DNA of 64,000 nucleotides from Nocardia paucivorans NBRC 100373 (GCF_000308675.1 NZ_BAGE01000018.1:372001-436000), one strand, 5' to 3'; shown: positions 17,648 to 28,108, counted from the first letter of the stretch. Notes: generated from the letters alone by a model not told the origin. Program-made: numbers and translations.

Positions 17648-17772
17648 GCGGGCGAGGCATTCTCGGAACACATGGAACCGATTCGGCAGCTGCTGCGTCC
17701 AATCATCATGTAAGGCAAGTTCGGGCCATTTGCGGAGGCAGGGGTCCGGAACCGAACTCATAAGGAGGATCG

Positions 17773-18105
17773 ATGGCGGGCAACGTCACAACCGATGTAG
17801 CGGCAATGGAGACCGCTGCCAAGCATGTCGAGACAGTGAACGACGCACTGCAGACCGAGCTTGGCAACGTCCGCAACATTGTCGCGGGCTCGCAGGGGAA
17901 CTGGGAAGGCACCGCTGCTCTCGCCTTCCGTCGAATCATGGACGACTACGACCGCCAGACTCGCGCACTGCACGATGTGCTGGGTGAGATCGCGGTCCTC
18001 ATTCGAGAGAACGGCAAGGGTTATACGCAGGCCGAGCAGGCGAACCAGGATGCCATCGACGCTCTGGGCGCCTCCTCCGAACTGGGCTCCAGCCTGAATA
18101 TCTAG
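17773..18105 (+). CDS. esxU: WXG100 family protein, EsxU-like
   Basis: A 110-residue helical hairpin protein with W44-E-G46 at the turn and a C-terminal Y84-T-Q-A-E88, the Y-x3-D/E signal recognised by ESX machines. It is the first gene of the pair and corresponds by position to EsxU of ESX-4. The ATG at 17773 follows AAGGAGG. EsxU-type proteins are secreted as heterodimers with the partner encoded next, and this copy carries the export motif for the pair. Confidence 0.85.
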   Translation: MAGNVTTDVAAMETAAKHVETVNDALQTELGNVRNIVAGSQGNWEGTAALAFRRIMDDYDRQTRALHDVLGEIAVLIRENGKGYTQAEQANQDAIDALGASSELGSSLNI

Positions 18106-18144
18106 TCGTAGAACCCATTTTCGTTCACAGCTCAGGAGAATTCT

Positions 18145-18432
18145 ATGTCGATGAAGTACTCGGAAGGCCAGCTGCTGGCGATGGCCGGCGATATCCGTAC
18201 CTCCAAGGGGCGGATTTCCGAATCCCACACGGAACTGCTGAACTACGTCAACCAGTTGGCGGCTGCCTGGGAATCCGACGAGGCCAAGATCGCCTACGAC
18301 GCCAAGCAGAATCGGTGGAACAAGGCCCATGAGAACCTGATGGACATCATGGAGCGCATCGCCAAGGTCGTCGAGGACGGTGCGATCAACATGACCTCCA
18401 CCGATAAGCAGAACGCGGCCCGCTGGCTCTGA
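18145..18432 (+). CDS. esxT: WXG100 family protein, EsxT-like
   Basis: A 95-residue ESAT-6-like partner, 39 bases after the EsxU-like gene, preceded by CAGGAGAA. The hairpin turn reads W42-E-S44, so the usual glycine of WXG is serine. It lacks a C-terminal Y-x3-D/E motif, consistent with piggy-back export with the EsxU-like partner. A strong hairpin follows the gene at 18468. Confidence 0.83.
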   Translation: MSMKYSEGQLLAMAGDIRTSKGRISESHTELLNYVNQLAAAWESDEAKIAYDAKQNRWNKAHENLMDIMERIAKVVEDGAINMTSTDKQNAARWL

Positions 18433-18467
18433 TCGGATCGATCGAGTTCGTGCCATGCCTGCCGGCG

Positions 18468-18502
18468 ATATGTCCCGAATACACGTGAGTTTCGGGACAT
18501 AT
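18468..18502 (+). terminator. Hairpin terminator closing the ESX-4 locus
   Basis: A perfect 12-bp inverted repeat (ATATGTCCCGAA at 18468-18479 with its complement at 18491-18502) encloses an 11-nt loop, 36 bases after the esxT-like stop. There is no T tract. It probably ends the eccC-esxT transcript. Confidence 0.7.
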
Positions 18503-18639
18503 TCGTTCGGTGGGAAAAAGCCATGATCCGGCGGCAGATAGCGGAGGGCCACGAGGGAAGTCCTTTCGCGCATCGGAATCCGGAAACGAGCCTCGTGCTC
18601 GTCCGCGGTGGCCGAGCCGCCCACCTGGATGATGGAAGT

Positions 18640-19365
18640 GTGTTCTGGAAGAAGGTCGCTGCTCTCACCGCAGCGCTGTTCACCGCCGTCCTGGCAGGCT
18701 GTGGGTTCGATCGTGACCTGGTACCGATCCCGGAAGGTATTCCGCCCGGACCCGGCACCCTGCTACCGGTGATCGATCTCGATGCCCCGGGTCGCTCCGC
18801 ATTGCAATTGCGGGAATGGGCACGGGAGCAGGCCGACGCCCTGGAGATCCCGGTGCCCGCACTGGAGGCGTACGGATATGCTGCGGCGGTAATGGGCCGA
18901 GCGCGGCCGGATTGTGGTATCGCCTGGACGACGCTCGCCGGTATCGGCAGCGTGGAGAGCAAACACGGACGGTATCGCGGGTCCAAGGTGGGGGATGACG
19001 GCCGAGTGGATCCGCCGATCATCGGTGTGCCCCTGGACGGCTCGCCGGGAGTCGCGCGGGTCGACGATACCGACGGTGGTCGTCTCGATGGGGATTCGGT
19101 GTACGACCGGGCGGTGGGCCCGATGCAGTTCATTCCGGAAACCTGGCAACGCCAGGGGGTGGACGCCAATGGAGACGGTATCGCCGATCCACACAGTATC
19201 GATGACGCCGCCTTGACCGCGGCCAAATACCTGTGTGAGTCCGGTGGGCGACTGACGACGGCCGAAGGGTGGAGCAAGGCGCTGTACACCTACAACCGGT
19301 CGGAAAGCTACATGAAACTGGTGCGCGACCGCGCCGCGGCGTACAGCGTGGGACGGCGCGTCTGA
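18640..19365 (+). CDS. Lytic transglycosylase lipoprotein (LpqU-like)
   Basis: A 241-residue exported murein lytic transglycosylase that cleaves the MurNAc-GlcNAc bond. The N-terminus from GTG 18640 (VFWKKVAALTAALFTAVLAGC) is a lipoprotein signal with lipobox LAGC, so the protein is probably anchored outside the membrane. The SLT-type domain shows TTLAGIGSVESKHGRY (with the catalytic glutamate in VESKH), VGPMQFIPETWQ and ALYTYNRSESYM. The frame is open further upstream to 18523, but that part is charged and would spoil the signal peptide; no good ribosome site decides the matter. In M. tuberculosis lpqU lies just upstream of eno, as here. Confidence 0.85.
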   Translation: MFWKKVAALTAALFTAVLAGCGFDRDLVPIPEGIPPGPGTLLPVIDLDAPGRSALQLREWAREQADALEIPVPALEAYGYAAAVMGRARPDCGIAWTTLAGIGSVESKHGRYRGSKVGDDGRVDPPIIGVPLDGSPGVARVDDTDGGRLDGDSVYDRAVGPMQFIPETWQRQGVDANGDGIADPHSIDDAALTAAKYLCESGGRLTTAEGWSKALYTYNRSESYMKLVRDRAAAYSVGRRV

Positions 19366-20841
<1,476 letters not shown>

Positions 20842-20872
20842 GCTCTCACGGATCGAGCTCTCGAGGATCGAG

Positions 20873-21457
20873 ATGACCGAGCGACGTACGCGTGGTAACA
20901 GCCCCGCCGGCCGCGGGGACCGCCGTACGTCGCGCGCCGCACGGTCCCGCCCGGCCGCGGATGTACACGGCCGGGCGGACGCGGCGACCCGGGTCCGCCG
21001 CCGTACCGAGAAGAAACAGACCTCGGAACGCACTGTTCTGGGACTGTCCACCGGTAGGGCGGTGATCCTGGCGATGGTGGTGTGCGCACTGGCCATGACC
21101 TTGGCCGTGCCGATGCGTACCTACCTCACCCAGCGCGCCGAAGCCGCCCAGTTGGCGCAGGAGCGGCGCGAGCTGGAGGATGACCTGAACAGCCTGCGGG
21201 CCCGCCGCGATCAGCAGCGGGACCCCGCCTATATCCGGTCCGAGGCCCGGGACCGGCTGCGGCTGGTGATGCCCGGCGAGACGCCCTATATCGTGCAGGT
21301 CCCGGGTATCGAGGCTCCGGCTCCGCCGGACCCGTCCACCCGCCCTCGTGTACCGGACCCCTGGTACACGGACCTGTGGCGCAGTATCGCCGAGCCGCCG
21401 CCCGATACCGAACCGCAGGCCGACGACCCCGCCCCGCATTCGGAAGGACCCAGGTGA
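20873..21457 (+). CDS. FtsB-like septum formation initiator (DivIC family)
   Basis: A 194-residue bitopic membrane protein with an Arg-rich cytoplasmic N-terminus, one membrane helix around residues 63-80 (AVILAMVVCALAMTLAVP), and an extracytoplasmic coiled coil (LTQRAEAAQLAQERRELEDD onward) typical of FtsB/DivIC. These proteins form a complex with FtsL and FtsQ at the division septum. The motif DPAYIRSEARDRLRLVMPGE is the usual end of the domain, after which a proline-rich tail follows. ATG 20873 is used. It lies 31 bases after eno and its stop overlaps the DUF501 start. Equivalent to Rv1024. Confidence 0.88.
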   Translation: MTERRTRGNSPAGRGDRRTSRAARSRPAADVHGRADAATRVRRRTEKKQTSERTVLGLSTGRAVILAMVVCALAMTLAVPMRTYLTQRAEAAQLAQERRELEDDLNSLRARRDQQRDPAYIRSEARDRLRLVMPGETPYIVQVPGIEAPAPPDPSTRPRVPDPWYTDLWRSIAEPPPDTEPQADDPAPHSEGPR

Positions 21458-21975
21458 CCGAACCCGACGACCGGGATCTGCAGATCGTCGCCGAACAATT
21501 GGGCCGCACCCCGCGCGGGGTGCTCGCCATTGCCTACCGCACCCCCGACGGCGTACCGGCCGTGGTGAAGACCGCCCCGCGACTCCCGGATGGCACCCCG
21601 TTCCCGACGCTCTACTACCTCACCGATCCCCGACTGACCGCCGAGGCCAGTCGGATGGAGTCGGCGGGTGTGATGAAGGAGATGACCGCCCGACTGGCCC
21701 GGGACACGGATCTGGCCGCCGCCTACCGTGCCGCGCACGAGAGCTATCTGGCCGAACGAGACGCCATCGAACCGCTCGGTACCGACTTCTCCGGTGGTGG
21801 GATGCCGGACCGGGTGAAATGCCTGCATGTGCTGATGGCGCACGCGCTGGCCAAGGGACCGGGGGTGAATCCGCTCGGTGACGAGGCGGTGGCATTGGCC
21901 GCCGAACACGGCCTGCGCGGTTCCGCCATTCCCGCGGACTGGCCGGTGTTCGAGCGTGTGGAAGGGGAATCGTGA
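21454..21975 (+). CDS. DUF501 domain protein (Rv1025-like)
   Basis: A 173-residue conserved protein of unknown function (DUF501). Recognisable features are QLGRTPRGVLAIAYR, PFPTLYYLTDPRLTAEASRME, and RVKCLHVLMAHALAKGPGVNPLGDEAVAL. Its GTG start overlaps the ftsB-like stop and its end overlaps the ppx start, both as GTGA, so it is tightly coupled to both. Constant linkage with eno, ftsB and ppx in this order is known from mycobacteria, but the role is not known. Confidence 0.88.
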   Translation: MTEPDDRDLQIVAEQLGRTPRGVLAIAYRTPDGVPAVVKTAPRLPDGTPFPTLYYLTDPRLTAEASRMESAGVMKEMTARLARDTDLAAAYRAAHESYLAERDAIEPLGTDFSGGGMPDRVKCLHVLMAHALAKGPGVNPLGDEAVALAAEHGLRGSAIPADWPVFERVEGES

Positions 21976-22928
21976 ACGATCGGGTGGCCGCGGTCGACTG
22001 CGGAACGAATTCGATCCGTCTGCTCATCGCCGATATCGGCGCGGACGGCCGACTGCGCGATGTGCATCGGGAGATGCGTATCGTCCGGTTGGGGCAGGGG
22101 GTCGACGCGACCGGTCGGCTGGCCCCGGAGGCGCTCGAACGCACCCGAGTGGCATTGGCCGACTATGCCGCGCTCATGCGCTCCCATGAAGTGAAACGGG
22201 TGCGTATGGTGGCGACCTCGGCCACTCGTGACGCCGCGAACCGGGACGATTTCTTCGCCATGGCCCGCGCCGAGTTGGGCACGGTGGTGCCGGGTGCGGA
22301 AGCGGAGGTCATCACCGGCGACGAGGAGGCGCGGCTGTCGTTCGCGGGTGCGGTGGGGGAGTTACCCGCCGAATCGGGGCCGTTTCTGGTGGTGGATCTC
22401 GGCGGCGGCTCCACCGAACTCGTCGTCGGGGACGCGTCCGGGGTGACGGCGGCGTTCTCGGCCGATATCGGATGTGTCCGGATCACCGAGCGGTGCCTGC
22501 CCGGTAATCCGCCGGATGCCGAGCAGATCGCCGCCGCCCGGACTTTCGCGACCGAGCGGCTGGCGGAGGCATTCACCCATGTCCCGGTCGATCGGGCCCA
22601 TACCTGGGTCGGCGTCGCGGGCACCATGACCACGTTGGCCGCGGTCGCGCTCGGTCTGCCCGAGTACGACTCGAGCAAAACCCATTTGAGTCGTTTCCCC
22701 TTGGACGAGGTGCATCGGGTATGTGACCGGATCGTCGGCCTGAATCATGATCAGCGCGCGGCGATCCGCACCATCCATCCCGGGCGGGTGGATGTGATCG
22801 GCGGCGGCGCGGTCATCACCGAGGTACTGGCCGACGAGCTGGCCCGTCGGGCCGGGATCCGGGAGTTGGTGGTGAGCGAGCACGACATCCTGGACGGGAT
22901 CGCATTGTCCATCGCCGAGCCCCGCTGA
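21972..22928 (+). CDS. Exopolyphosphatase, Ppx/GppA family
   Basis: A 318-residue ASKHA-fold phosphatase corresponding to the short Rv1026-type enzyme. The N-terminal VAAVDCGTNSIRLLIADI (phosphate 1 loop), LVVDLGGGSTELVVG (phosphate 2 loop) and GVAGTMTTLAAVALGL support ATP/ppGpp/polyphosphate-type binding. It lacks the C-terminal HD domains of E. coli Ppx. The likely reaction is hydrolysis of short-chain polyphosphate or pppGpp. GTG 21972 overlaps the DUF501 stop. Confidence 0.9.
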   Translation: MNDRVAAVDCGTNSIRLLIADIGADGRLRDVHREMRIVRLGQGVDATGRLAPEALERTRVALADYAALMRSHEVKRVRMVATSATRDAANRDDFFAMARAELGTVVPGAEAEVITGDEEARLSFAGAVGELPAESGPFLVVDLGGGSTELVVGDASGVTAAFSADIGCVRITERCLPGNPPDAEQIAAARTFATERLAEAFTHVPVDRAHTWVGVAGTMTTLAAVALGLPEYDSSKTHLSRFPLDEVHRVCDRIVGLNHDQRAAIRTIHPGRVDVIGGGAVITEVLADELARRAGIRELVVSEHDILDGIALSIAEPR

Positions 22929-23066
22929 GCGTGCGGCAGTGATGTCCCCGACCGGGCGCCGGTTCCGCTCGCTCGGTCATCACGGCCGGTGTGCACGATC
23001 GCGCATTTCGGCCGATTTTCGGTGTGCGTGCTACATCACTCCCCTAGGACGTGCGAAGGTCGGATC

Positions 23067-24533
23067 ATGCCCGACGCAGTGACGACCGCTTCGCCCCCTT
23101 CACGGCGGACCTTCTTCGGCCATCCTCTCGGCTTGGCGAATCTGTTCGGTGTCGAACTGTGGGAGCGTTTCTCCTTCTACGGGATGCTCACCATCCTCGG
23201 CTACTACCTGTACTACTCGACCACCCGGGGCGGTCTGGAACTGGCGCAGGACACCGCGTTGGGCCTGGTCGGCGCCTACGGCGGTCTGGTCTACCTGTGC
23301 ACCGTCCTCGGGGGCTGGGTGGCCGACCGGCTGCTCGGGATGGAGCGCACCGTCTTCTACGGCGGTGTGGTGGTGATGGCCGGGCATATCGCCTTGGCCG
23401 TTCTGCCGGGATTGGCCGGTGTCGGGGTGGGGCTGGTGCTGGTGGCCCTCGGCAGCGGCGCGTTGAAGGCGAATGCCTCGTCCCTGCTCGGCACGCTCTA
23501 CCGGCACGGCGATCCGCGGGTCGACAGTGGTTTCACGCTGTTCTACCTGGGCATCAATCTCGGCGCCCTGATCGGTCCGCTGCTGACCGGGCTGTTGCAG
23601 CGGAACTGGGGATTCCATGCCGGGTTCTCCGCGGCGGCCGTCGGGATGGCCCTGGGGCTGGGGCAGTACGCGGTGTTCCGTCGCAATCTGGGTACCGCCG
23701 GCCGACAGGTGCCGAACCCACTGTCGCGGGCGTCGGCCGGCCGGCTGCTCGCGGTGGTGGTGGGTTTCGTGGTGGTCGTCGCCCTGGCATCGGGCACCGG
23801 ACTGGTCACCCTGGACAATCTGCCCACCGTCACCACCGGGCTCATTGTCGGCGCCGCCGGGGTCTATTTCGTCGTGCTGCTCACCCATCATCGGGTGACG
23901 CCCCTCGAACGCAGCCGGATCCGGGCGTTTCTGCCGTTGTTCGTTGCCAATGTGATGTTCTGGACACTGTTCCAGCAGATTTTCACCGTGCTCGCGGTGT
24001 ACTCCGACGAGCGGATCAACTGGTCCCTGTTCGGGTGGACGGCGCCGGCGAGCTGGATCGGCTCGGTGGAGCCGGTGTGGGTCGTGGCGCTTTCCCCGCT
24101 GTTCGCCCTGCTGTGGGCCAGGCTCGGCGATCGGGCGCCGAGTACCCCGCACAAGTTCGCGCTCGGGGTGCTGGGGATGGGGGTCGCCTTCTGGCTGTTC
24201 GTGCCCCTGGCCGGAACCGAGGGCCGCGCTGTGCCCGCCCTGTGGGTGCTGGTGATCATGGCCGTGTTCTCGATGTCGGAATTGCTGCTGTCGCCCATCG
24301 GACTCGCGGTCACCACCCAGCTGGCTCCGGAGCTGTTCCGCGCCCAGATGATGGCTCTGTATTTCCTCTCGGTGGCCTTGGGCACCTCCCTATCGGGAAT
24401 GGTGGCCCGCTATTACGGCGCCGACCACGAGTTCGCCTATTTCGGCATCACCGGTGCGGTTGCCATTTCCATGGGCCTGGTGGTCGTCGTCCTGTCACCA
24501 TGGATAACCCGACAGATGGCGGGCGTGCGTTGA
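23067..24533 (+). CDS. POT-family proton-dependent di/tripeptide transporter
   Basis: A 488-residue integral membrane protein of the PTR2/POT family. The hallmark ELWERFSFYGM sits at the start of helix 1, and FYLGINLGALIGPLLTGLLQ is the second PTR2 signature. About 14 membrane helices are apparent. It imports di- and tripeptides with protons. The ATG at 23067 (MPDAVTT) is used; an earlier in-frame ATG adds a cysteine-rich stretch without family support. It is followed after 22 bases by an amino-acid permease, suggesting a nutrient-uptake operon. Confidence 0.92.
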   Translation: MPDAVTTASPPSRRTFFGHPLGLANLFGVELWERFSFYGMLTILGYYLYYSTTRGGLELAQDTALGLVGAYGGLVYLCTVLGGWVADRLLGMERTVFYGGVVVMAGHIALAVLPGLAGVGVGLVLVALGSGALKANASSLLGTLYRHGDPRVDSGFTLFYLGINLGALIGPLLTGLLQRNWGFHAGFSAAAVGMALGLGQYAVFRRNLGTAGRQVPNPLSRASAGRLLAVVVGFVVVVALASGTGLVTLDNLPTVTTGLIVGAAGVYFVVLLTHHRVTPLERSRIRAFLPLFVANVMFWTLFQQIFTVLAVYSDERINWSLFGWTAPASWIGSVEPVWVVALSPLFALLWARLGDRAPSTPHKFALGVLGMGVAFWLFVPLAGTEGRAVPALWVLVIMAVFSMSELLLSPIGLAVTTQLAPELFRAQMMALYFLSVALGTSLSGMVARYYGADHEFAYFGITGAVAISMGLVVVVLSPWITRQMAGVR

Positions 24534-24555
24534 GGCCCGTCGAAAGGAGAACGCC

Positions 24556-26031
24556 GTGGCGATCCAGAACCACCGCGGTTCGCTGTTCCGAACCAAGTCG
24601 ATCGAGCAGTCGATCCGGGACACCGACGACCCGGAAGCGAAACTGCGCAAAGACCTCACCGCCTGGGATCTCACCGTTTTCGGGGTCGCGGTTGTCATAG
24701 GCGCCGGTATCTTCACCCTCACGGCGCGCACGGCCGGTAATGTCGCGGGTCCGGCGGTATCGCTGGCGTTCGTCTTCGCGGCCGTCGCCTGTGGGCTGAC
24801 CGCCCTGTGCTACGCCGAGTTCGCCTCCACCGTCCCGGTGGCGGGCAGCGCCTACACCTTCTCCTACGCCACCTTCGGCGAGCTGGCGGCCTGGATCATC
24901 GGCTGGGACCTCATCCTGGAATTCGCGCTCGCCGCCTCGGTGGTGGCCAAGGGCTGGTCGCAGTACCTGGGCGAGCTGATCGGTTCGCCCCCGGTCTGGC
25001 ACCTAGGGTCGGTCACCTTCGACTGGGGCTCGGTGCTGCTGATCAGCGTGCTCACCGTGGTGCTGGCCACCGGAACCAAGTTGTCGTCGCGGGTGTCGGC
25101 GGTGGTGGTCGCCATCAAGCTCGCGGTGATCTTGCTGGTGATCGTCGCGGGCCTGCGCTACTTCGACGCCGAGAACCTGACCCCGTTCATCCCCGAATCG
25201 CAGGCGGGTGAGACCGGGGAGGGGCTGCGGCAGTCGCTGTTCTCCTTCGTCACCGGCGCCGGTAACAGCACTTTCGGCTGGTACGGTCTGCTCGCGGCCG
25301 CCAGCCTGCTGTTCTTCTCCTTCATCGGCTTCGACGTGGTGGCCACCGCTGCGGAGGAAACCAAGAACCCGCAGCGCGATATGCCGCGCGGCATCATCGG
25401 CTCGCTGGTCATCGTCACCGTGCTGTATGTGGTGGTCTCGCTGGTGCTCGTCGCGATGGTGCCCTACAGCGACCTCGCCGGGGAGAACTCCACCCTCGCC
25501 ACCGCCTTCGCCCTGCACGGCGTGACCTGGGCCAAGAACACCATCTCCATCGGCGCGCTGGCCGGTCTCACCACCGTGGTCATGGTGCTGCTGCTCGGGC
25601 AGGCCCGTGTGCTGTTCGCCATGTCCCGGGACGGGTTGATGCCACGGGTGCTCGCCCACACCGGACAGCGCGGCACCCCGGTGCGGGTCACCGTGCTGAT
25701 CGGTGTGGTGTGCGCGATCCTGGGCGGTCTCGTCGAGTTCGGGACGCTGGCGGAGATGGTGAACATCGGCACCTTGTTCGCCTTCGTTCTGGTCGCCATC
25801 GGAGTGCTGATCCTGCGTCGCACCCGCCCGGATCTGAAGCGTGGTTTCCGGGTCCCGTTCGTGCCGGTACTGCCGATCCTGGCGGTGCTGGCCTGCCTGT
25901 GGTTGATGGTGAATCTTTCGGTTGAGACGTGGCTGCGTTTCGTTGTCTGGATGGCGGTCGGTTTGGTGATCTACTTCGGATACAGCCGCCGGCATTCGCT
26001 GGTCGGTAAGACATCGTCCGAACAGGGGTGA
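24556..26031 (+). CDS. APC-superfamily cationic amino-acid permease
   Basis: A 491-residue permease with about 12-13 membrane helices. The N-terminal L-R-K-D-L-T-A-W-D-L-T-V-F-G and GAGIFTLTARTAGNVAGPA (helix 1 unwound substrate site) and ALCYAEFASTVPVAGSAYTF are typical of the CAT-like APC group. GTG 24556 has AAAGGAGAA upstream. The stop overlaps the start of the following hypothetical gene. Substrate specificity is not evident from sequence. Confidence 0.92.
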   Translation: MAIQNHRGSLFRTKSIEQSIRDTDDPEAKLRKDLTAWDLTVFGVAVVIGAGIFTLTARTAGNVAGPAVSLAFVFAAVACGLTALCYAEFASTVPVAGSAYTFSYATFGELAAWIIGWDLILEFALAASVVAKGWSQYLGELIGSPPVWHLGSVTFDWGSVLLISVLTVVLATGTKLSSRVSAVVVAIKLAVILLVIVAGLRYFDAENLTPFIPESQAGETGEGLRQSLFSFVTGAGNSTFGWYGLLAAASLLFFSFIGFDVVATAAEETKNPQRDMPRGIIGSLVIVTVLYVVVSLVLVAMVPYSDLAGENSTLATAFALHGVTWAKNTISIGALAGLTTVVMVLLLGQARVLFAMSRDGLMPRVLAHTGQRGTPVRVTVLIGVVCAILGGLVEFGTLAEMVNIGTLFAFVLVAIGVLILRRTRPDLKRGFRVPFVPVLPILAVLACLWLMVNLSVETWLRFVVWMAVGLVIYFGYSRRHSLVGKTSSEQG

Positions 26032-26591
26032 ACGCGATGGGCAAACCTTGGCGGTGGTTCCGGCGGCAGCGAGCACGGCAACCGGAGCGGTCGGCATCGG
26101 TCACGATCACCGGTACCGAACTGGTGGTGCGGTGGATCGATGCGGTGACCACCGCGCTCGCCACCGCCCGGCCCGGTCCGGTCGAGGTGATCCCCGCCAG
26201 GATTTGCGACGGTATGTTCACCGCGGCCAGCGTTACCGCGGTATTGATCGAGAAGGGTGCCGACCGCAACGAGTATCGGGTCGCCCACAACCGGTGTATG
26301 GCAGCGGCGGTCGAGTTCATGAAGGTTCTCGGCGAGGACACCCTTCGCTGCCATCGGGTGCACACCGCTCAACCCGTCGGATGGGAGCACGAGGACGAGG
26401 AACTGGATGAATCGCTCGTCGTATACCACCTGGGCCTACTGGGTGAGGCATTACAACTGGCCTTGTGCGCCGTGACCACCGACCGAGGATTGCCCGAGGA
26501 CATCCGGGAGAGCGCGGAGGAGTCCGGGTTGCTCGCCGCCGATGTCTTGGTCGAGGCGTGTGAGGCGGTGCGCACAGATCCCACAGTGTGA
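26028..26591 (+). CDS. Hypothetical protein coupled to the permease
   Basis: A 187-residue soluble protein I do not recognise. It has an Arg-rich start, a mid region AARPGPVEVIPARICDG-like strand/helix alternation, and a helical acidic C-terminal half (GLLAADVLVEACEAV). There is no signal peptide or membrane helix. The GTG at 26028 overlaps the permease stop as GTGA, so co-translation is likely. Codon use is like its neighbours. Confidence 0.65.
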   Translation: MNAMGKPWRWFRRQRARQPERSASVTITGTELVVRWIDAVTTALATARPGPVEVIPARICDGMFTAASVTAVLIEKGADRNEYRVAHNRCMAAAVEFMKVLGEDTLRCHRVHTAQPVGWEHEDEELDESLVVYHLGLLGEALQLALCAVTTDRGLPEDIRESAEESGLLAADVLVEACEAVRTDPTV

Positions 26592-26647
26592 CTCTTCCCG
26601 CGAGTATTTCGGTACAAACGTACGAGTCGGTAGTGTGTGATCCGCAC

Positions 26648-26721
26648 GCCCCTATAGCCCAATTGGCAGAGGCAGCGGACTTAAAATCCGTCCAGTGTGG
26701 GTTCGAGTCCCACTGGGGGCA
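26648..26721 (+). tRNA. tRNA-Leu(UAA), compact variable loop
   Basis: A 74-nt cloverleaf: acceptor GCCCCTA/TGGGGGC, D arm with the G-G pair, anticodon stem GCGGA/TCCGT around loop CTTAAAA (anticodon TAA), and T arm GTGGG-TTCGAGT-CCCAC. The discriminator is A. CCA is not encoded. The variable loop is only five bases (CCAGT), unlike the long arm normal for tRNA-Leu. It would read UUA, a rare codon in a genome this rich in GC. Confidence 0.93.
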
Positions 26722-26766
26722 CTGCGTTTGTGTCGGTATGGCGCGCGTCCGGTTCCGGGCCGTGCT

Positions 26767-27582
26767 CTAGTGCCAGGCGGCGGTATAGGGATCGATGCCG
26801 TGGGCGCGTGCGGCGGCATCGATACTTTTCCGCAGCCAGGTGGCCAGACCGGCGCGGATGCCGTCGTAATGGGCGGCGAAGCCCGGGTCGTCCTCGTACA
26901 TGCGGCCGAGGCAGACCTGCATCTGCCGGGTGAGCGGAAAGTACGCCCAACCGAACACTTCCCGATGCCGCTCGACGAGGTGGTTCGCCTCCGGGCTGCC
27001 AGGTGTGACGCCGGCGTCCATTGCGGCGGCGAAGGCACGGTCGAGGTCGGTAATGGTGTCGGCGACGGCCTGCCATTCCTTCGGGCCGCGAGTGGCCGAG
27101 CGTTCGGCGTACTGCTGCCACTGTGTGGTGTCCCCCCAACGCTGCCGGGCCTGGGTGGACCAGTCCGGGTTCCATCGGGGGCCGAAGAGCGCGGTCTGCT
27201 GCTCGACGGTCAGCAGCAGACCGCGCTCGTGGGCATCGATCATGCGATCCAGTCCGGCGCCGAGCTGTTGGAGGCGGGCGATCCGTTCGGTGACCTGCGC
27301 ACGCTGTGCACGAAGCGCGGTGAGCGCGTCGGTACTCGAATCGTCCAGGACGGCCTTGATCCGGTCCAGGCCGAGACCGCTCTCTCGGTAGATGATGACG
27401 CGGTTCAGGCGTTCCAGGTCACCGGCGGTGTAGAGCCGGTATCCGGCGGCCGTGCGCAGGGACGGCCGCGCCAGACCGATTTCGTCCCAGTGGTGCAGGG
27501 CGCGGACCGTTACGCCCAACCGCGTCGCTACCTGGCCGACGGTCAGACCGTCGGTGCCGGAAATATCAGGCATGGTCCCCAT
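26767..27582 (-). CDS. MerR-family regulator with TipAS-like ligand domain
   Basis: A 271-residue regulator. The N-terminal winged helix-turn-helix is classical MerR (LTVGQVATRLGVTVRALHHWDEIGL, then GYRLYTAGDLERL), followed by a dimerisation coiled coil and a C-terminal domain (EQQTALFGPRWNPDWSTQAR through AHYDGIRAGLATWLR) matching the TipAS antibiotic-recognition domain. TipA-type proteins activate multidrug resistance genes after trapping cyclic thiopeptides. ATG starts at 27582 and 27573 are both possible. It overlaps the end of the upstream VOC gene by 17 bases, so the two are co-transcribed and the VOC protein is a possible output. Confidence 0.88.
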   Translation of the reverse strand: MGTMPDISGTDGLTVGQVATRLGVTVRALHHWDEIGLARPSLRTAAGYRLYTAGDLERLNRVIIYRESGLGLDRIKAVLDDSSTDALTALRAQRAQVTERIARLQQLGAGLDRMIDAHERGLLLTVEQQTALFGPRWNPDWSTQARQRWGDTTQWQQYAERSATRGPKEWQAVADTITDLDRAFAAAMDAGVTPGSPEANHLVERHREVFGWAYFPLTRQMQVCLGRMYEDDPGFAAHYDGIRAGLATWLRKSIDAAARAHGIDPYTAAWH

Positions 27583-28108
27583 TGTCGCTACTGCTGTCCG
27601 GTGGGGTGATTCCGACGGCCGCGAGGTTGCGCGCCTCTTGGCTGTTCGGATCGAGCGGTTTTGCCGCGGTGAACACGACCCGAGCGTTCTCGGGGGTGAT
27701 CACCTCCACCTCACGAGAGTTCCAGGGGGTGTCGCGCGGACCGTCGACGGAATCGGGGCGCAATGCGCGACAGGCCTCGACAAGAGGATTGATCTGGCCG
27801 AGCACACATGCGAAATTGACCCTTACCGCCGGAGCCTGCTCCGGGATGTCATCCGCCGGGACCAGGAGTACGTCCTGGAACGCCCACCGGCGCAGGTGGA
27901 CAACCTGGCCGGGAATGGCGAACAGCTCGAAGAACCTCAGGCCACGAACCCAGAAGTCTGTCGATGTCGCCAAATCGTTCGTGGGGATCGTCACGAACGC
28001 CGGCATGCCGTAGATGCCCCGGAACAATTCCGGTGCAACCGCATTCGGAGTGGGGGCGGGTACCGGGCTCATCTCGAACGCATTGAAGAAATCGCTCATG
28101 GACCCCAC
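27566..28108 (-). CDS. VOC-superfamily (glyoxalase/bleomycin resistance) protein
   Basis: A 180-residue VOC protein: the paired beta-alpha-beta-beta-beta modules begin at IYGMPAFVTIPTNDLATSTDFWVRGL and continue through VVHLRRWAFQDVLLVPA and REVEVITPENARVVF. Members include metal-dependent lyases and antibiotic-binding proteins. No full metal site can be assigned by eye. Starts at 28108 (ATG) and 28099 (ATG) are both possible. Linkage to a TipA-like regulator suggests a small-molecule resistance or sensing function; this is inference. Confidence 0.75.
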   Translation of the reverse strand: MGSMSDFFNAFEMSPVPAPTPNAVAPELFRGIYGMPAFVTIPTNDLATSTDFWVRGLRFFELFAIPGQVVHLRRWAFQDVLLVPADDIPEQAPAVRVNFACVLGQINPLVEACRALRPDSVDGPRDTPWNSREVEVITPENARVVFTAAKPLDPNSQEARNLAAVGITPPDSSSDNGDHA

